Shown one piece after another: positions 36,470 to 46,858 of a DNA stretch of 64,000 nt (its first letter is position 1; each line of letters starts with the position of its first letter). The notes below the pieces were generated by a model. It had not been told where the DNA came from and ran no database searches. It saw nothing but the letters and a program-made list of their open reading frames with translations. The position numbers and the translations under genes were made by a program. Source of the stretch: an uncultured Lachnospiraceae bacterium (GTDB lineage: Bacteria > Bacillota > Clostridia > Lachnospirales > Lachnospiraceae); assembly GCA_949840805.1 (NCBI GenBank), contig CATKXR010000011.1, forward strand, positions 1-64,000, read 5' to 3'.

Positions 36470-37736
36470 GTACTTTATTCTCCCACTGGTTAATATGAAT
36501 AAAAGCAATAGACAATGCAATTAAAATCCATTGATAAGTATAGTTAATAAAAGAACTGGATTCCAAACTGACAATAATATAATCAACAAACATAATGGAA
36601 AATACAACAGCCTCCATATTTCCTTTATATTTAAATATTTTTATCATTTTCGTATAAAGTGTAACCAATAAAAAAATATATAATATAAAAACAACAATTC
36701 CATATTGACTTAAAATTTCTAACCAAAAATTATGGGGGTTAACCAATCCTGATACAGAAGGATGTATTGTAAAATACTTCACAAAATAGTTAGGGCCGAT
36801 TCCAAGAAATTTTGTATCGATTACAGCCGTCCAAGTATCTATATACAACATTATACGGTTAAAAGACGACCCCTGATGTGTTTGGTAGTTTTTCAAATGA
36901 TTATGCAAATCTGCAATTAACGAAAAATGGTTTTCTGAACTACTATTACACATTTGGATGCTTGCAATATATATAGTTCCAATTAAAATAATTACAAGAC
37001 AAAAAAATATATAATTCTTTAATAAATTTTTCCTCTGCTTTAATACAAATAAAAAAATACAGATTAATAATGTTAATATACATAATGTCGAACGATTTCG
37101 GACACAAATAATCATAATGCTTACTAATGCCATTAAATCTATAAATCGTCCCTTTTGGCTGGTACGAATTGCAAATAAAGGTGCCATAAATGTCAGAAAC
37201 GATGAAAAATCATTAACATTGTATTGAAATCCTGTTGCCAAATTCATATTTATTGTGCCATATCTTGCAATTTGAGCAGAGATAAAATCCTGATTATTAT
37301 AGAATGAACCATCCAAATGAATTCCTGTAATTATTTCCATAAATCCTATTAAAATACATAGCACTACAAATACCTTGATAATATTTATCGCCAAAAACAG
37401 TCTTCTATTTGAAGTGCCTATAATTCTTATAAGACAATATATATCCACTGCCCCTAATATTAATCCAGTGAGTTCTTTGAGAGCGCCTTTACTTACTCCG
37501 GTTATCAATATCATGAAAAAAAATCCATATAAAATCCATATTATAAAAGTAATCAAACATTGACTTTCAATAATTGAAAATTTTATATTTTTCATACTAC
37601 AAGCCAATAATATTATTGGAACAGCTAATCTATAAAATGTAAGATATAATCCTGCCACATAAACTTTAAATAGACTAGGTATAATCATAGCTGCCAAAAG
37701 CACGATCAAACATATATTCCGTTTACTTACTTTCAA
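36429..37736 (-). CDS. O-antigen polymerase/ligase-like membrane protein (Wzy)
   Basis: A 435-residue protein with about eleven membrane helices and one larger extracytoplasmic loop after the eighth (SSSENHFSLIADLHNHLKN ... FLGIGPNYFVKYF). The loop ends with GLVNPHNFWLEILSQYG, the PHN(x)xL-type motif of Wzy_C/O-antigen ligase proteins. It would polymerise repeat units on the outer face of the membrane. It is next to the flippase gene, as in Wzx/Wzy loci. Confidence 0.82.
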   Translation of the reverse strand: MKVSKRNICLIVLLAAMIIPSLFKVYVAGLYLTFYRLAVPIILLACSMKNIKFSIIESQCLITFIIWILYGFFFMILITGVSKGALKELTGLILGAVDIYCLIRIIGTSNRRLFLAINIIKVFVVLCILIGFMEIITGIHLDGSFYNNQDFISAQIARYGTINMNLATGFQYNVNDFSSFLTFMAPLFAIRTSQKGRFIDLMALVSIMIICVRNRSTLCILTLLICIFLFVLKQRKNLLKNYIFFCLVIILIGTIYIASIQMCNSSSENHFSLIADLHNHLKNYQTHQGSSFNRIMLYIDTWTAVIDTKFLGIGPNYFVKYFTIHPSVSGLVNPHNFWLEILSQYGIVVFILYIFLLVTLYTKMIKIFKYKGNMEAVVFSIMFVDYIIVSLESSSFINYTYQWILIALSIAFIHINQWENKVHGTKSGHFIYNLY

Positions 37737-37742
37737 ATTAAT

Positions 37743-39194
37743 TCATCTCCTTTTGATTAAATTAATCCTTTTTATCATAATATGAAATATATTTCCTGCA
37801 ATATCCTGATAAAAAAAAATCAAAAGAACAATGCCAAAACCAAAAATTATCATCCTTACTAAAATAATACAATGCATTACAGCTATTGATAAAAAATATA
37901 ATCCCAAAAGAGTTAGTAATATTTTCTTAATTCGAAACGCACAAGGATAAACCTTCTGTGCAAAACAATAATTACTCATCATAACAATAAAATATCCGGC
38001 AAATGTGGTTGCTGCAGCCGCCTGTAATCCCCAATTAGGTATTAACATGCAATTTAAAATAACATTTACTATAGCTCCGATTCCTGTCGAAAACAAAAAA
38101 AATTCCGTCTTTTTTGCAAAGCCAATCCCATATCCCACAATCGTATTTACAGCGTAACACAACTGTCCAAAAAACAAAGATGGTAAAATAGTATACGCCT
38201 CCATGTACTCCTCAGAAGTCATAAGATATACAATTTCTTTTCCAAATATGCTCACAACCCACGCCATTATCACAATCAAAAAATAAACAGCATCAAGAAT
38301 CCTACTATATAATTCCTTGGCATTTTCATTACTTTTATTTGCAAACGCAAAAGTAGTATAAGAAATGAACAAGCTGTTAGTAACAATATTTAGTATACTG
38401 ACAAATCTTGATGCAATACCATAAATACCCACAACTTCCTGTCCATGCATATAATTTAGAATATATCTGTCTGAAAGTGACAAAAGCCAATTCAAGACCG
38501 TCAATGGCACTAATGGTGTTGCATACTTCACCATTTTATAAAGTAAAGCTTTATCTAAATATCTGTATCCTACATGAACATCACTTAATCTCCAAAATAG
38601 TACTATCTGTAGCATATTAACTAAAAATGTACTAAATATAAGAGAAACATATCCAAATTCCAGGAAAACAACAAACAATATATTTAATGACAGCATGGAC
38701 ATAGAAGAAAGAACCAAAACAGCCGAATATCTCTTCATAAGATTCTTCATTCTCAAATTTAATGAAAAAGGCATTGACCACATACTAATTGCCACTGATG
38801 CAAGAGAAATCATAATTGCAATTTTGTATTTATCAGTTTTAAAAAGCAAGAAAGATATATAAGGAGCCATCCATATTAGCATCAGGATAATACAACTTGA
38901 TTTTATCATAGAAAAAAAAACTGTATTAAATACTTTCTTCCTGTATTCGTCTGAATCCTCATCATAATAAAATGCACTAAATGCAGAATCAAATCCCCAT
39001 ATTAAAAGCGGAAGTATAAACGCTGTAAAATTTGATATGAGATCTGAAATACCCAGCTCGGAAGACGTAAGATATCTGGTATATAAAGGAAGCAAAAAGA
39101 AATTAGCTGCTTTAATTACTAAATTAGATAATGTTAATACAATACTTCCACTAACCAGTTGTTCTATGGTTCCTCCTTTATTTTCCATTTTCAT
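37743..39194 (-). CDS. lipopolysaccharide/teichuronate-type flippase (Wzx)
   Basis: A 483-residue polysaccharide transporter of the MOP superfamily, with 12-14 membrane helices. The N-terminal signature region is GSIVLTLSNLVIKAANFFLL, followed by LPLYTRYLTSSELGISDL. It would flip undecaprenyl-linked repeat units. It abuts the glycosyltransferase gene (4-bp overlap) and is followed by wzy. Confidence 0.88.
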   Translation of the reverse strand: MKMENKGGTIEQLVSGSIVLTLSNLVIKAANFFLLPLYTRYLTSSELGISDLISNFTAFILPLLIWGFDSAFSAFYYDEDSDEYRKKVFNTVFFSMIKSSCIILMLIWMAPYISFLLFKTDKYKIAIMISLASVAISMWSMPFSLNLRMKNLMKRYSAVLVLSSMSMLSLNILFVVFLEFGYVSLIFSTFLVNMLQIVLFWRLSDVHVGYRYLDKALLYKMVKYATPLVPLTVLNWLLSLSDRYILNYMHGQEVVGIYGIASRFVSILNIVTNSLFISYTTFAFANKSNENAKELYSRILDAVYFLIVIMAWVVSIFGKEIVYLMTSEEYMEAYTILPSLFFGQLCYAVNTIVGYGIGFAKKTEFFLFSTGIGAIVNVILNCMLIPNWGLQAAAATTFAGYFIVMMSNYCFAQKVYPCAFRIKKILLTLLGLYFLSIAVMHCIILVRMIIFGFGIVLLIFFYQDIAGNIFHIMIKRINLIKRR

Positions 39195-40255
39195 ATTTGT
39201 TTTTCCTTAACATATAAAAATGAATCCAATGTAGTCATAGGTTCTATTACCCCCTTATAAATATCAGCCTGAACTTTGGCTATCTTACGGTTATCATGGT
39301 AGTCCTCGACATATTTTCTTCCTGCTCTGCCTGCCTGTTCTCTTAACTTCCCATTAAGAATCAGTTTCTCAACAACCTCATCCAATGTCTCTATTGATGC
39401 ACTAAAAATAGGAAGTTCCGGTGGAAATGCCCTTTTCACTTCATCTGTAATATATGTAATGACTGGTTTCCCCAAAGCCATCGATTCTACTGCAAAAACA
39501 CCATAGCTCTGCCCAAACATCTGGTCAATAATGATATCCGCATTTTTATATATTTCTAATGCTTCCTTCTGTGTTTTATTCATTACAAGAATAAATTCAA
39601 AATCATACTTAATTTTGAGACGTTCCATTGATTCTATCACATACTTTGTTCCCTTTTTCATATAATTGCTCGGCGCATGTACAATTATTGGCTTATTTTT
39701 TATTGCTTTTGGATAAACCGGCTCGAATCTAGAAATATCAATGCGTAGAGGAGTAATAAATAACCTCTTTACTGGTATATGTTTTCTTAATTCTTCATCA
39801 TGTGTTATACATGCCCCAATATATTTAAAAATTCTATCATTTTTTTTAACTCGGGATTTTCCAGGTCCTTCAACTTTATCTGCATAAAAAAACTTTGGCC
39901 TGGTGGTATCATAGGAAAATCGAACTTCGCTTCCATGGAATTCCATAAACGTCTTTTTATGTGAAATTTTAAGCCAAAACAAATCAAATGCACCAGGTAT
40001 AAGTGAATGCCCAAAATGAAAATGAAATACATCATATTTAAAAAATGCTGAAACAAAGAAAAACAAAATTTTTAAAATATAAAAAGGATATAAAATTTTT
40101 CTTGTTCCTATATGTATATCTTTGCCAAGATCAGGATATCCGACAGGATTTCTCCTCCAGACTGCAAGATCCGCGTTTTCTCCTATTTTTTTTAATCCGT
40201 CTACCGAATATGTTGCTTGCCCTGCTATATCACTCATACCATGTAAGATCTTCAT
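39191..40255 (-). CDS. glycosyltransferase, GT4 family
   Basis: A 354-residue GT-B protein. It has an N-terminal ILHGMSDIAGQATYSVDGL, a linker with ITPLRIDISRFEPVYPK, then PIIVHAPSNYMKKGTKYVIES. The GT4 donor-site region is YKNADIIIDQMFGQSYGVFA, followed by ESMALGKPVITY with the conserved E-x7-E type glutamates. It probably adds one sugar of the repeat unit in the cytoplasm. Confidence 0.85.
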   Translation of the reverse strand: MKILHGMSDIAGQATYSVDGLKKIGENADLAVWRRNPVGYPDLGKDIHIGTRKILYPFYILKILFFFVSAFFKYDVFHFHFGHSLIPGAFDLFWLKISHKKTFMEFHGSEVRFSYDTTRPKFFYADKVEGPGKSRVKKNDRIFKYIGACITHDEELRKHIPVKRLFITPLRIDISRFEPVYPKAIKNKPIIVHAPSNYMKKGTKYVIESMERLKIKYDFEFILVMNKTQKEALEIYKNADIIIDQMFGQSYGVFAVESMALGKPVITYITDEVKRAFPPELPIFSASIETLDEVVEKLILNGKLREQAGRAGRKYVEDYHDNRKIAKVQADIYKGVIEPMTTLDSFLYVKEKQI

Positions 40256-40279
40256 ACATTCTTATTATCCTTCTAATAT

Positions 40280-41404
40280 TTATTCACTACATACAGTTAT
40301 TAACTCACTGCTGACCATTTCGATCTCTTCTTGGGTAAGGTAAGGATGCATTGGTATACTGAAAATTCGCTCTGCAAATTCTTCACATTTTGGAAGGTCA
40401 CCTTTTTTATAACCAAAATTTTTGAAAGCTGTCTGCAAATGCATTGGAATCGGATAATAAATCATAATAGGAATTCTTTTTTTTCCCATCTCAATTACAA
40501 TTTTATCTCTTTGATATTTGTTTTTGGCTAGTAAAGAGAATTGAGCCCATGACGATATATTCCCTTCTGATACAGATGGTACTACAAACATCTTTTTTAA
40601 ATTGTTCATGTATTGTCTGGCTATAGTATTTCTCTTATTTAATTCTTCATTAAAAATTTTAAGCTTTGGAAGAATAATTGCTGCCTGCAATGTATCCATA
40701 CGCCCATTAAGCCCTACACGAATATTATCATAACGATTCGTTCCCATCCCATGAATCCTTACTGACTTTAGTTTTTCTGCCAAATCATCATCATCCGTAA
40801 AAATAGCACCTCCATCCCCATAGCATCCTAACGGTTTTGCAGGAAAAAATGATGTAGCAGATACATCTCCAAAACTGCAAGCTCTTTTGCCTTTGTATAA
40901 ACTGCCAAATCCTTGTGCCGCATCTTCTAGCAGGAAAAGATTATACTTATTTGCTATTTTTGTAATCTCGTCATAGTCTGCTGGCTGTCCAAAAAGATCA
41001 ACTGGAATTATTCCTTTAGGTCTGAGTTTTCCTTCTTTTAATACTCTTTTAATTTTTTCTTCAAGGTCATTTATATCAATATTATAGGAACTATTACAGT
41101 CAACAAAAACTGGTGTGGCGCCAGCCAATAAAACACTTTCAGCAGTAGCATAAAATGTAAATGCAGGCACAAATATAGCATCTGTTTTCTTTAATGCATA
41201 TACCATAAGTGGGATAACTAATGCATCCGTTCCACTCGCGCAAGTAATTGCATATTTTCTCCCTGTATATTTTGCCAGCTCTATTTCTAATTCATCAATT
41301 TCTGGTCCCATAATAAAATGTTTACTTTGAATGACTGTCCTGATTCTGTCCTCTATTTCATTTCCAATAACCTCATATTGCCTGTCCAAATCAACAAATT
41401 TCAT
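40280..41404 (-). CDS. wbpE: DegT/DnrJ/EryC1 aminotransferase, WbpE/WlbC-like (copy 1)
   Basis: A 374-residue PLP-dependent enzyme that makes the 3-amino group of UDP-GlcNAc(3NH2)A from the 3-keto intermediate. It has CASGTDALVIPLMVYAL, PAFTFYATAE, LLEDAAQGFGS (cofactor Asp) and TSFFPAKPLGCYGDGGAIF (PLP Lys). It resembles 16150-17298 throughout. AAGGAG lies 8 nt upstream of the ATG. The WlbA-like gene is two genes upstream and the WbpD-like gene is further downstream. Confidence 0.9.
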   Translation of the reverse strand: MKFVDLDRQYEVIGNEIEDRIRTVIQSKHFIMGPEIDELEIELAKYTGRKYAITCASGTDALVIPLMVYALKKTDAIFVPAFTFYATAESVLLAGATPVFVDCNSSYNIDINDLEEKIKRVLKEGKLRPKGIIPVDLFGQPADYDEITKIANKYNLFLLEDAAQGFGSLYKGKRACSFGDVSATSFFPAKPLGCYGDGGAIFTDDDDLAEKLKSVRIHGMGTNRYDNIRVGLNGRMDTLQAAIILPKLKIFNEELNKRNTIARQYMNNLKKMFVVPSVSEGNISSWAQFSLLAKNKYQRDKIVIEMGKKRIPIMIYYPIPMHLQTAFKNFGYKKGDLPKCEEFAERIFSIPMHPYLTQEEIEMVSSELITVCSE

Positions 41405-41416
41405 ACAATATACTCC

Positions 41417-42433
41417 TTAGTTTCTTAGCTGAAATTTCATTCCGCCTTCACCAATATCCTGATTAGCAAGCTCTAATATTCTTATTACACGGATTGCTGC
41501 ATCAGCATTTGTCTGTGATTCCCGTTTTTCCTCAATACATTTCCTGATATGGTCTAAACTGTTGTAAAGAGCATCTTCTTGCTCTAATTTTGGTATGACG
41601 GCATCTCCAATACGTGACTTTACTACAAATTCATCATATTCCATATCTTTAATTGGCATTTTATCAAATCCTTTATCATAAATAATCAATTTATTTATTA
41701 CATCCACATCATCATACACTAACATTTTTCTTGTGCCTGCAATAATAATCTTCCTTTCCTTAATTGGCGATATCCAGTTTGCTGTCATGTTGGCGATAAA
41801 CGTTTCATATTGTACCGATAAAAATGTAATAGATTCTTTAGTACTGTACGCCTTCTCTCCCACTGCCTTTACATATTTTACATTTTCTCCATCAGTCAGA
41901 TAATCAATAATCGACAGGTCATGTACACTCAAATCCCACATAGCATTAACATCATTTTTTACATTACCTAAATTCTGCCTGTAACACGAAAAATATAACA
42001 CATCTCCCAAATCACCAGAACTCATGATTTCTTTTATTTTTTTAATAGCAGGATGATAAACCATAATATGATCTACATGTATATAAAGTCCTTTTTCTAA
42101 AGCAATCTTTTTCAATTCCTCTGCCTGTTTTACATCATCTGTAAATGGTTTTTCTACATAAATATTCTTTCCAGCTAATAGAGCTTCTTTTGCTAATTTA
42201 TAGTGATTTCTGGTTTCAACCGCAAGTGCAATTAAATCAATTTCAGGATCTTTAATGACTGAAAGATAATTTGTTGTATATTTTAAACTATTTGCATACA
42301 ATTCCTTTGCCTTTTCTAATCTGTTTTCTTTCAAATCACATATGATATCAAATATATAATTTTTATTTTTATATAATTGCTTTGCAACATTAGGCCCCCA
42401 ATAACCATAACCAATCAATGCAACTTTAAGCAT
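41417..42433 (-). CDS. Gfo/Idh/MocA family oxidoreductase
   Basis: A 338-residue NAD(P)-dependent oxidoreductase. It has an N-terminal Rossmann motif (VALIGYGYWGPNVAKQLY), the family EKP motif in NIYVEKPFTDD, and HVDHIMVYHPAIKKI. The segment NAMWDLSVHDLSIIDYL is typical of nucleotide-sugar members. ATG 42433 has GGAGG 6 nt upstream, and the gene overlaps the 3' end of the WlbA-like gene. The substrate is unassigned. It may serve a second oxidised amino sugar. Confidence 0.82.
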   Translation of the reverse strand: MLKVALIGYGYWGPNVAKQLYKNKNYIFDIICDLKENRLEKAKELYANSLKYTTNYLSVIKDPEIDLIALAVETRNHYKLAKEALLAGKNIYVEKPFTDDVKQAEELKKIALEKGLYIHVDHIMVYHPAIKKIKEIMSSGDLGDVLYFSCYRQNLGNVKNDVNAMWDLSVHDLSIIDYLTDGENVKYVKAVGEKAYSTKESITFLSVQYETFIANMTANWISPIKERKIIIAGTRKMLVYDDVDVINKLIIYDKGFDKMPIKDMEYDEFVVKSRIGDAVIPKLEQEDALYNSLDHIRKCIEEKRESQTNADAAIRVIRILELANQDIGEGGMKFQLRN

Positions 42434-43526
42434 TTGTAACCTCCAGCATTTCTTTAAACTCACCTTCCATATCCACACACGCAAATCCCCTCAAAGGAAA
42501 TTTCACAGCCTTTCCTTCCTTCTGGCTCTTATATATCGCCAAAACCAATTCCAATGCATCCCTGCCCGCATATGCATCCACATACGGTCTCCTGTCCTCC
42601 TGAATCGCCTCCTTCATATCAGCAAACAGGCTGACATGGCCATTTCCATATACATTACTGGCAGCTTCCACCAGCCCTTTATTTTTGGTATCTTCTGCCG
42701 CCTCATCTGCAAAATTCCATATATCAATATTATTTGTCGATTTTCCGCCTATTTTTACAGTCCCATATTCACCGGACAAATACAATGTTTCTTCCAGATT
42801 CTGCGGATAAGTATTCGTAGTTCCTTCGATTGTGGCAATCACTCCGTTTTTAAATTTAACTACTGCCATTCCCACATCTTCCGCCTCCAGATAATCATGG
42901 AATTGTTGCCGTGTCTGGCCATATACCTCGTCAATCTCTCCGCCAATCATCCAGCGAAGCAAATCAATCCCATGAATACATTGATTCATAAGTGCGCCTC
43001 CATCCTGTTTCCAGGTTCCCCTCCACGGAGCCTGAATGTAATAATCCCTGTTACGGTTCCAACGCACATGAATGGAGCCGTGAGACAGACGGCCGAACCT
43101 TCCTTTTTCCACTGCCTTACGAAGCTCCCGGATTGCCACATTAAAACGGTTTTGATGGCAAGCGCACACTTTTACATGCTGTTCCTCAGATATACGGATA
43201 ATACGATCTGCATCTTCCATACTCATAGCCATTGGTTTTTCAATAATCACATGAACTCCATGTTCAATACAAAAAAGAGCAATCTCCGCATGGAGTCCGC
43301 TCTCAGTTGCAATACTGACCAATTCTGGTTTTATTTCTATAATCATTCTTTTATAATCCGTATAACGTTGAATGCCCGGACTGTTTTGGAGGTCATGTTT
43401 TTCTAAAAGAGCAATCATATTGTTTGGAACAAGATCACAAATCCCTGCGATTTCCAACTGGTTCACTACCGCAGCTTTTATATGGTTTGTTGAAATCCTC
43501 CCACAGCCAATTAACGCATATCTCAT
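42426..43526 (-). CDS. wbpB: UDP-GlcNAcA 3-dehydrogenase, WbpB/WlbA-like
   Basis: A 366-residue Gfo/Idh/MocA enzyme that oxidises C3 of UDP-N-acetylglucosaminuronate. The features match WlbA/WbpB: YALIGCGRISTNHIKAA, VIIEKPMAMSMEDAD, CACHQNRFNVAIRELRKAV and WRGTWKQDGGALMNQCIHG with its catalytic-site lysine and histidine. ATG 43526 has AAAGG 8 nt upstream; a GTG nine bases earlier is too close to it. Confidence 0.87.
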   Translation of the reverse strand: MRYALIGCGRISTNHIKAAVVNQLEIAGICDLVPNNMIALLEKHDLQNSPGIQRYTDYKRMIIEIKPELVSIATESGLHAEIALFCIEHGVHVIIEKPMAMSMEDADRIIRISEEQHVKVCACHQNRFNVAIRELRKAVEKGRFGRLSHGSIHVRWNRNRDYYIQAPWRGTWKQDGGALMNQCIHGIDLLRWMIGGEIDEVYGQTRQQFHDYLEAEDVGMAVVKFKNGVIATIEGTTNTYPQNLEETLYLSGEYGTVKIGGKSTNNIDIWNFADEAAEDTKNKGLVEAASNVYGNGHVSLFADMKEAIQEDRRPYVDAYAGRDALELVLAIYKSQKEGKAVKFPLRGFACVDMEGEFKEMLEVTNA

Positions 43527-43571
43527 TTCTTTCACCTTTTATCCTTTGATATCTTATCATGATTTTCTCTT

Positions 43572-44024
43572 TCATATATCCACTTCATTTCTATGATACT
43601 CCCATCTTTCATTTAAAGCCTTAAATCCCTGTGGATAGTATTCCTGTAACGCAACAGGATGGTAATTTCTGTCAAGAAAACCATGCTTTGTTATTCCAAC
43701 TGCCTTTAATTCCTCTGTTTCACAAGATTGAAATGTGTACTGGAAATTCATCTTTACTCCATTAAATTTAGTACATTCACATTCGATTCTTATCTCTTCA
43801 TCAAAATGAACCATCTGCTTATATTGTACAGACTGGAACAAAACCGGAATCATAATTCCTGTTGTTTCTTCCACCGCCTTCCAGTGAAAGCCACATTCAT
43901 CAAAATAACGGAGCCTTGCTTCTTCCATCCACTTCACATAATTTGCATGATGGACAATTTTCATCGCATCTGTTTCATAATACTGTGTACGGTGGAGAAT
44001 AAAAGACCTTTTAGAAGTTTGCAT
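43572..44024 (-). CDS. hotdog-fold acyl-CoA thioesterase (4HBT/YbgC-like)
   Basis: A 150-residue single hotdog domain. YYETDAMKIVHHANYVKWM (about residues 15-33) matches the 4HBT/YbgC active-site motif, including the Asp. FGFLD- and beta-sheet segments follow. ATG 44024 is used; GAGAGGAG lies 13 nt upstream, a rather long spacing, and the open frame extends to 44066. It sits between dltD and the wlbA-like gene and may hydrolyse or edit an acyl thioester for this locus. Confidence 0.8.
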   Translation of the reverse strand: MQTSKRSFILHRTQYYETDAMKIVHHANYVKWMEEARLRYFDECGFHWKAVEETTGIMIPVLFQSVQYKQMVHFDEEIRIECECTKFNGVKMNFQYTFQSCETEELKAVGITKHGFLDRNYHPVALQEYYPQGFKALNERWEYHRNEVDI

Positions 44025-44116
44025 AGATAAAACAAATCTCCTCTCCCACAGATAATAAAGATGCATAAATTAAAGATAAAATCATCAACAGCTCCATCAC
44101 AAATTTTCCTGTACCC

Positions 44117-45442
44117 TTAATCCGCCTGTCCTGAAAAATGTTCAACAATTTTTTTGCAGACATATGGCCATCCTTTCCAGCCTAAATGCATTACATCACA
44201 GTAAAAATAAGGTTCGTATTCCTGGTCTTTTAAATTCAGGCATTCTATGCCATACTTTGCAGATATTTGTTCGCTCGCATCATAATATTCATCCCGCTTA
44301 TTCTTTGTTATTCCAATATAGTCATAATAAAAGCCATTTGTTGACATAATGACTACATAAGGATGCAAATCAAGTTCGTTACATACACCTAAAAAGAATT
44401 CATAATCTTTCCACTCAGCAGATATCATCAACGGAACATTCACACTATTATTTTCCAAAGAATCATATTTATCTTCCAGATATTTCGTATAATAAGAATC
44501 GTATACATACAGGTCATTGTTGGTACAAGACGTCCTTCCTTCTTTTTCTCCTTCTGCGCAGATGATATCCCAGTCAACCTCAATAGTATCTGATTCTTCA
44601 GTACTCAAATCAATCGTTTTTAGATATTTATATGCCTGAAACTTGTCTTTAAGCATCATAAATCTTCCCCGCAAAAAGTAATAAGGCTGTACCAGGTTAT
44701 AGACAGCTTTTCCAAATATATGATCCGATACATAAAGCCTTGCCAGAATATAAGTCTGAGGATAATCTAATTTGCCATGTACTACATAATGATTGATATA
44801 TTTTTTATATATAGTAAGGGTCTGATATAACAACTTATACATTTTATTTTCTGAAGCCTTATTGCTTATGGCAGCATAATCATCTATCTCCCGATGCCCT
44901 TCCATTTCAATAAATCTTTTACACAGATACCTCTTATTTTCCTTTGAGATCTGACTATTTTGTAAAAATTCGTAAAATTGAAGCTCACTGAAATTTGACA
45001 TGGTTCCATTAATATCAGCTTCATTTCCTGTGAACCACTGGAGCGATTCTACTATAACGATATCATTCCTGCCTATGGCTTCTCTGTTTGCTCCAAGATT
45101 CATTGCATGGAGAAAATTTTGAACATATGCATGTCCGGTATAAGTTACGGAATTTTGATATAAGTTATTCGGAAATAAATTTTTAGGATTTTGCGGAACT
45201 GGCGATGACAATTCAGAAGATCCCATCATCAGCAAATCTTCTTGCTGCAGCCCAAGGGCAAGCAAAACATTTCCTTTATCTTTTTCTGCCAGTCCATTTG
45301 CCTTATCAATGGCAAATGGATCTGTATGATATAATTCCTCAATCCTTTTATCTAAATATTTCCCATATATCTCACAAATCAGAAAAACACTTGCCAACAG
45401 AACAAATATATGGAAAACGGACTTTATTATTTTAATTTTCAT
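44117..45442 (-). CDS. dltD: D-alanyl-lipoteichoic acid biosynthesis protein DltD
   Basis: A 441-residue membrane-anchored SGNH-like protein that completes D-Ala transfer to teichoic acid outside the membrane. It has one N-terminal helix (VFHIFVLLASVFLICEIYG), block I MMGSSELSSPVP with the catalytic Ser (about residue 75), and a C-terminal CDVMHLGWKGW block with the Asp/His pair. The start lies inside dltC (11-bp overlap). It is the last gene of a complete dltABCD order. Confidence 0.93.
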   Translation of the reverse strand: MKIKIIKSVFHIFVLLASVFLICEIYGKYLDKRIEELYHTDPFAIDKANGLAEKDKGNVLLALGLQQEDLLMMGSSELSSPVPQNPKNLFPNNLYQNSVTYTGHAYVQNFLHAMNLGANREAIGRNDIVIVESLQWFTGNEADINGTMSNFSELQFYEFLQNSQISKENKRYLCKRFIEMEGHREIDDYAAISNKASENKMYKLLYQTLTIYKKYINHYVVHGKLDYPQTYILARLYVSDHIFGKAVYNLVQPYYFLRGRFMMLKDKFQAYKYLKTIDLSTEESDTIEVDWDIICAEGEKEGRTSCTNNDLYVYDSYYTKYLEDKYDSLENNSVNVPLMISAEWKDYEFFLGVCNELDLHPYVVIMSTNGFYYDYIGITKNKRDEYYDASEQISAKYGIECLNLKDQEYEPYFYCDVMHLGWKGWPYVCKKIVEHFSGQAD

Positions 45443-45680
45443 CGCCTATCCTTGCTAAATATTTGATAAAATTGTTTATGGTGCTGATATCGTTCTTACT
45501 TAGATCTGTTGGCTGCAATTTAATTCCCAGTTTCTTTTCAATTTCTACAATAATACTCAGGGAAGAAAAAGAGTCCAAATAACCTGTTTCCATCAGATCC
45601 AGATCATAATCTTCAAAAATTTCATCCGTATCACAGACACTGCCTAAAATTGTTTCCGCTAATTGCTTATACCTTTCCAT
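45432..45680 (-). CDS. dltC: D-alanyl carrier protein DltC
   Basis: An 82-residue carrier protein. The phosphopantetheine serine is in METGYLDSFSSLSI (about residue 37), followed by VEIEKKLGIKLQPTDLSK. It carries D-alanine from DltA to DltB. It is encoded between dltB and dltD. Confidence 0.93.
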   Translation of the reverse strand: MERYKQLAETILGSVCDTDEIFEDYDLDLMETGYLDSFSSLSIIVEIEKKLGIKLQPTDLSKNDISTINNFIKYLARIGDEN

Positions 45681-45694
45681 AATCTATTCCTCCA

Positions 45695-46858
45695 TTAAAA
45701 ATTCATATAACGCCCGGAAAATAGCAACATGCCAAATGCAACAAACTGGAAACAAATAATCCTGCTCATTGCTTTGTAATAAGGTTTCTTTTTTACTTTT
45801 CTATAATAACGAGATTTGACATACACATCTGTAATTACTAAAAGCACTCCTTCATATATGCCATAAATAATATAATGTATGGAAAATCCATGCCATAATC
45901 CCATGATAAGCATAGTGAACAGGTAAGCCCATCTCGTTGCGCTGTGAATATTTTCAAACAATCCGTTCCGCATATTATTTAAGACAAACCGTCCAAACAC
46001 ATAATCATTAAACCATGTTGATAATGACATATGCCACCTTGTCCAAAATTCTTTCATATTGCAGGCCAGAAACGGCTTATTAAAATTTTCCGGAAGCTTC
46101 ACTCCCATCAAATAGCCCATTCCAATTGCAATCTGGGAATATCCGCCAAAGTCAAAAAATAAATATAATGTATAAGCATACATATAGAGAACAATATGTA
46201 AAAATGACACATTCTCCGGAATCTTTGATATAAGATAAGTATTGATTGCAAAAGCCACGGCAAATTTATAAAATATTCCAAGAAAAATCTTTTTAGTTCC
46301 GGGTATGATATAGAATTCAAAATATTCGCTCCCCTTGCAGCTACTTGCGTAATCCTCTTTAAACGGTTCATACCGGCTGACAGGCCCGGAACTAAATGAC
46401 GGAAAAAACAACAATAATCCAAAAAAATCAAAAAGACCAAGTTTTTGAATCTTAGAATCATGAATCTCTATCATCACTTGCCATATCTTAAAGCACATAT
46501 AAGACAGGCCGGTAAAACCAGCATATTGGGCATAAAATGAATGATTAGCCGCAAATCTTACACAAATTAAGGGAAAAATTGTCAATCCAAAAATAATATG
46601 ATAGATCAGCTCGCTGCTGCATCGCTTTCGGAAAAAGTAATAAAAATAAACAAGAACGCACTCATAAAAAAGGAATACAAAAAACTCAAACACTTCTAAC
46701 GAATGGATTCCTAATATTGATACAATAACAACGAAACTAATCATTATATTAAAAACTTTTGATTTTTTCCCGAATAGCCCTAAAATCATACATGGTATTG
46801 CCGCCAACACACACAAATATATGGATAGCATACTGCCATATTGAGGAATCGTTATCAT
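45695..46858 (-). CDS. dltB: D-alanyl transfer protein DltB (MBOAT)
   Basis: A 387-residue MBOAT membrane protein that passes D-Ala from DltC across the membrane. It contains FFPSFSSGPVSRYEPFKED, the block NMKEFWTRWHMSLSTWFNDY and the catalytic-type His in MGLWHGFSIHYI. AGGGAG lies 8 nt before the ATG, which overlaps the dltA stop by 4 bp. Confidence 0.94.
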   Translation of the reverse strand: MITIPQYGSMLSIYLCVLAAIPCMILGLFGKKSKVFNIMISFVVIVSILGIHSLEVFEFFVFLFYECVLVYFYYFFRKRCSSELIYHIIFGLTIFPLICVRFAANHSFYAQYAGFTGLSYMCFKIWQVMIEIHDSKIQKLGLFDFFGLLLFFPSFSSGPVSRYEPFKEDYASSCKGSEYFEFYIIPGTKKIFLGIFYKFAVAFAINTYLISKIPENVSFLHIVLYMYAYTLYLFFDFGGYSQIAIGMGYLMGVKLPENFNKPFLACNMKEFWTRWHMSLSTWFNDYVFGRFVLNNMRNGLFENIHSATRWAYLFTMLIMGLWHGFSIHYIIYGIYEGVLLVITDVYVKSRYYRKVKKKPYYKAMSRIICFQFVAFGMLLFSGRYMNF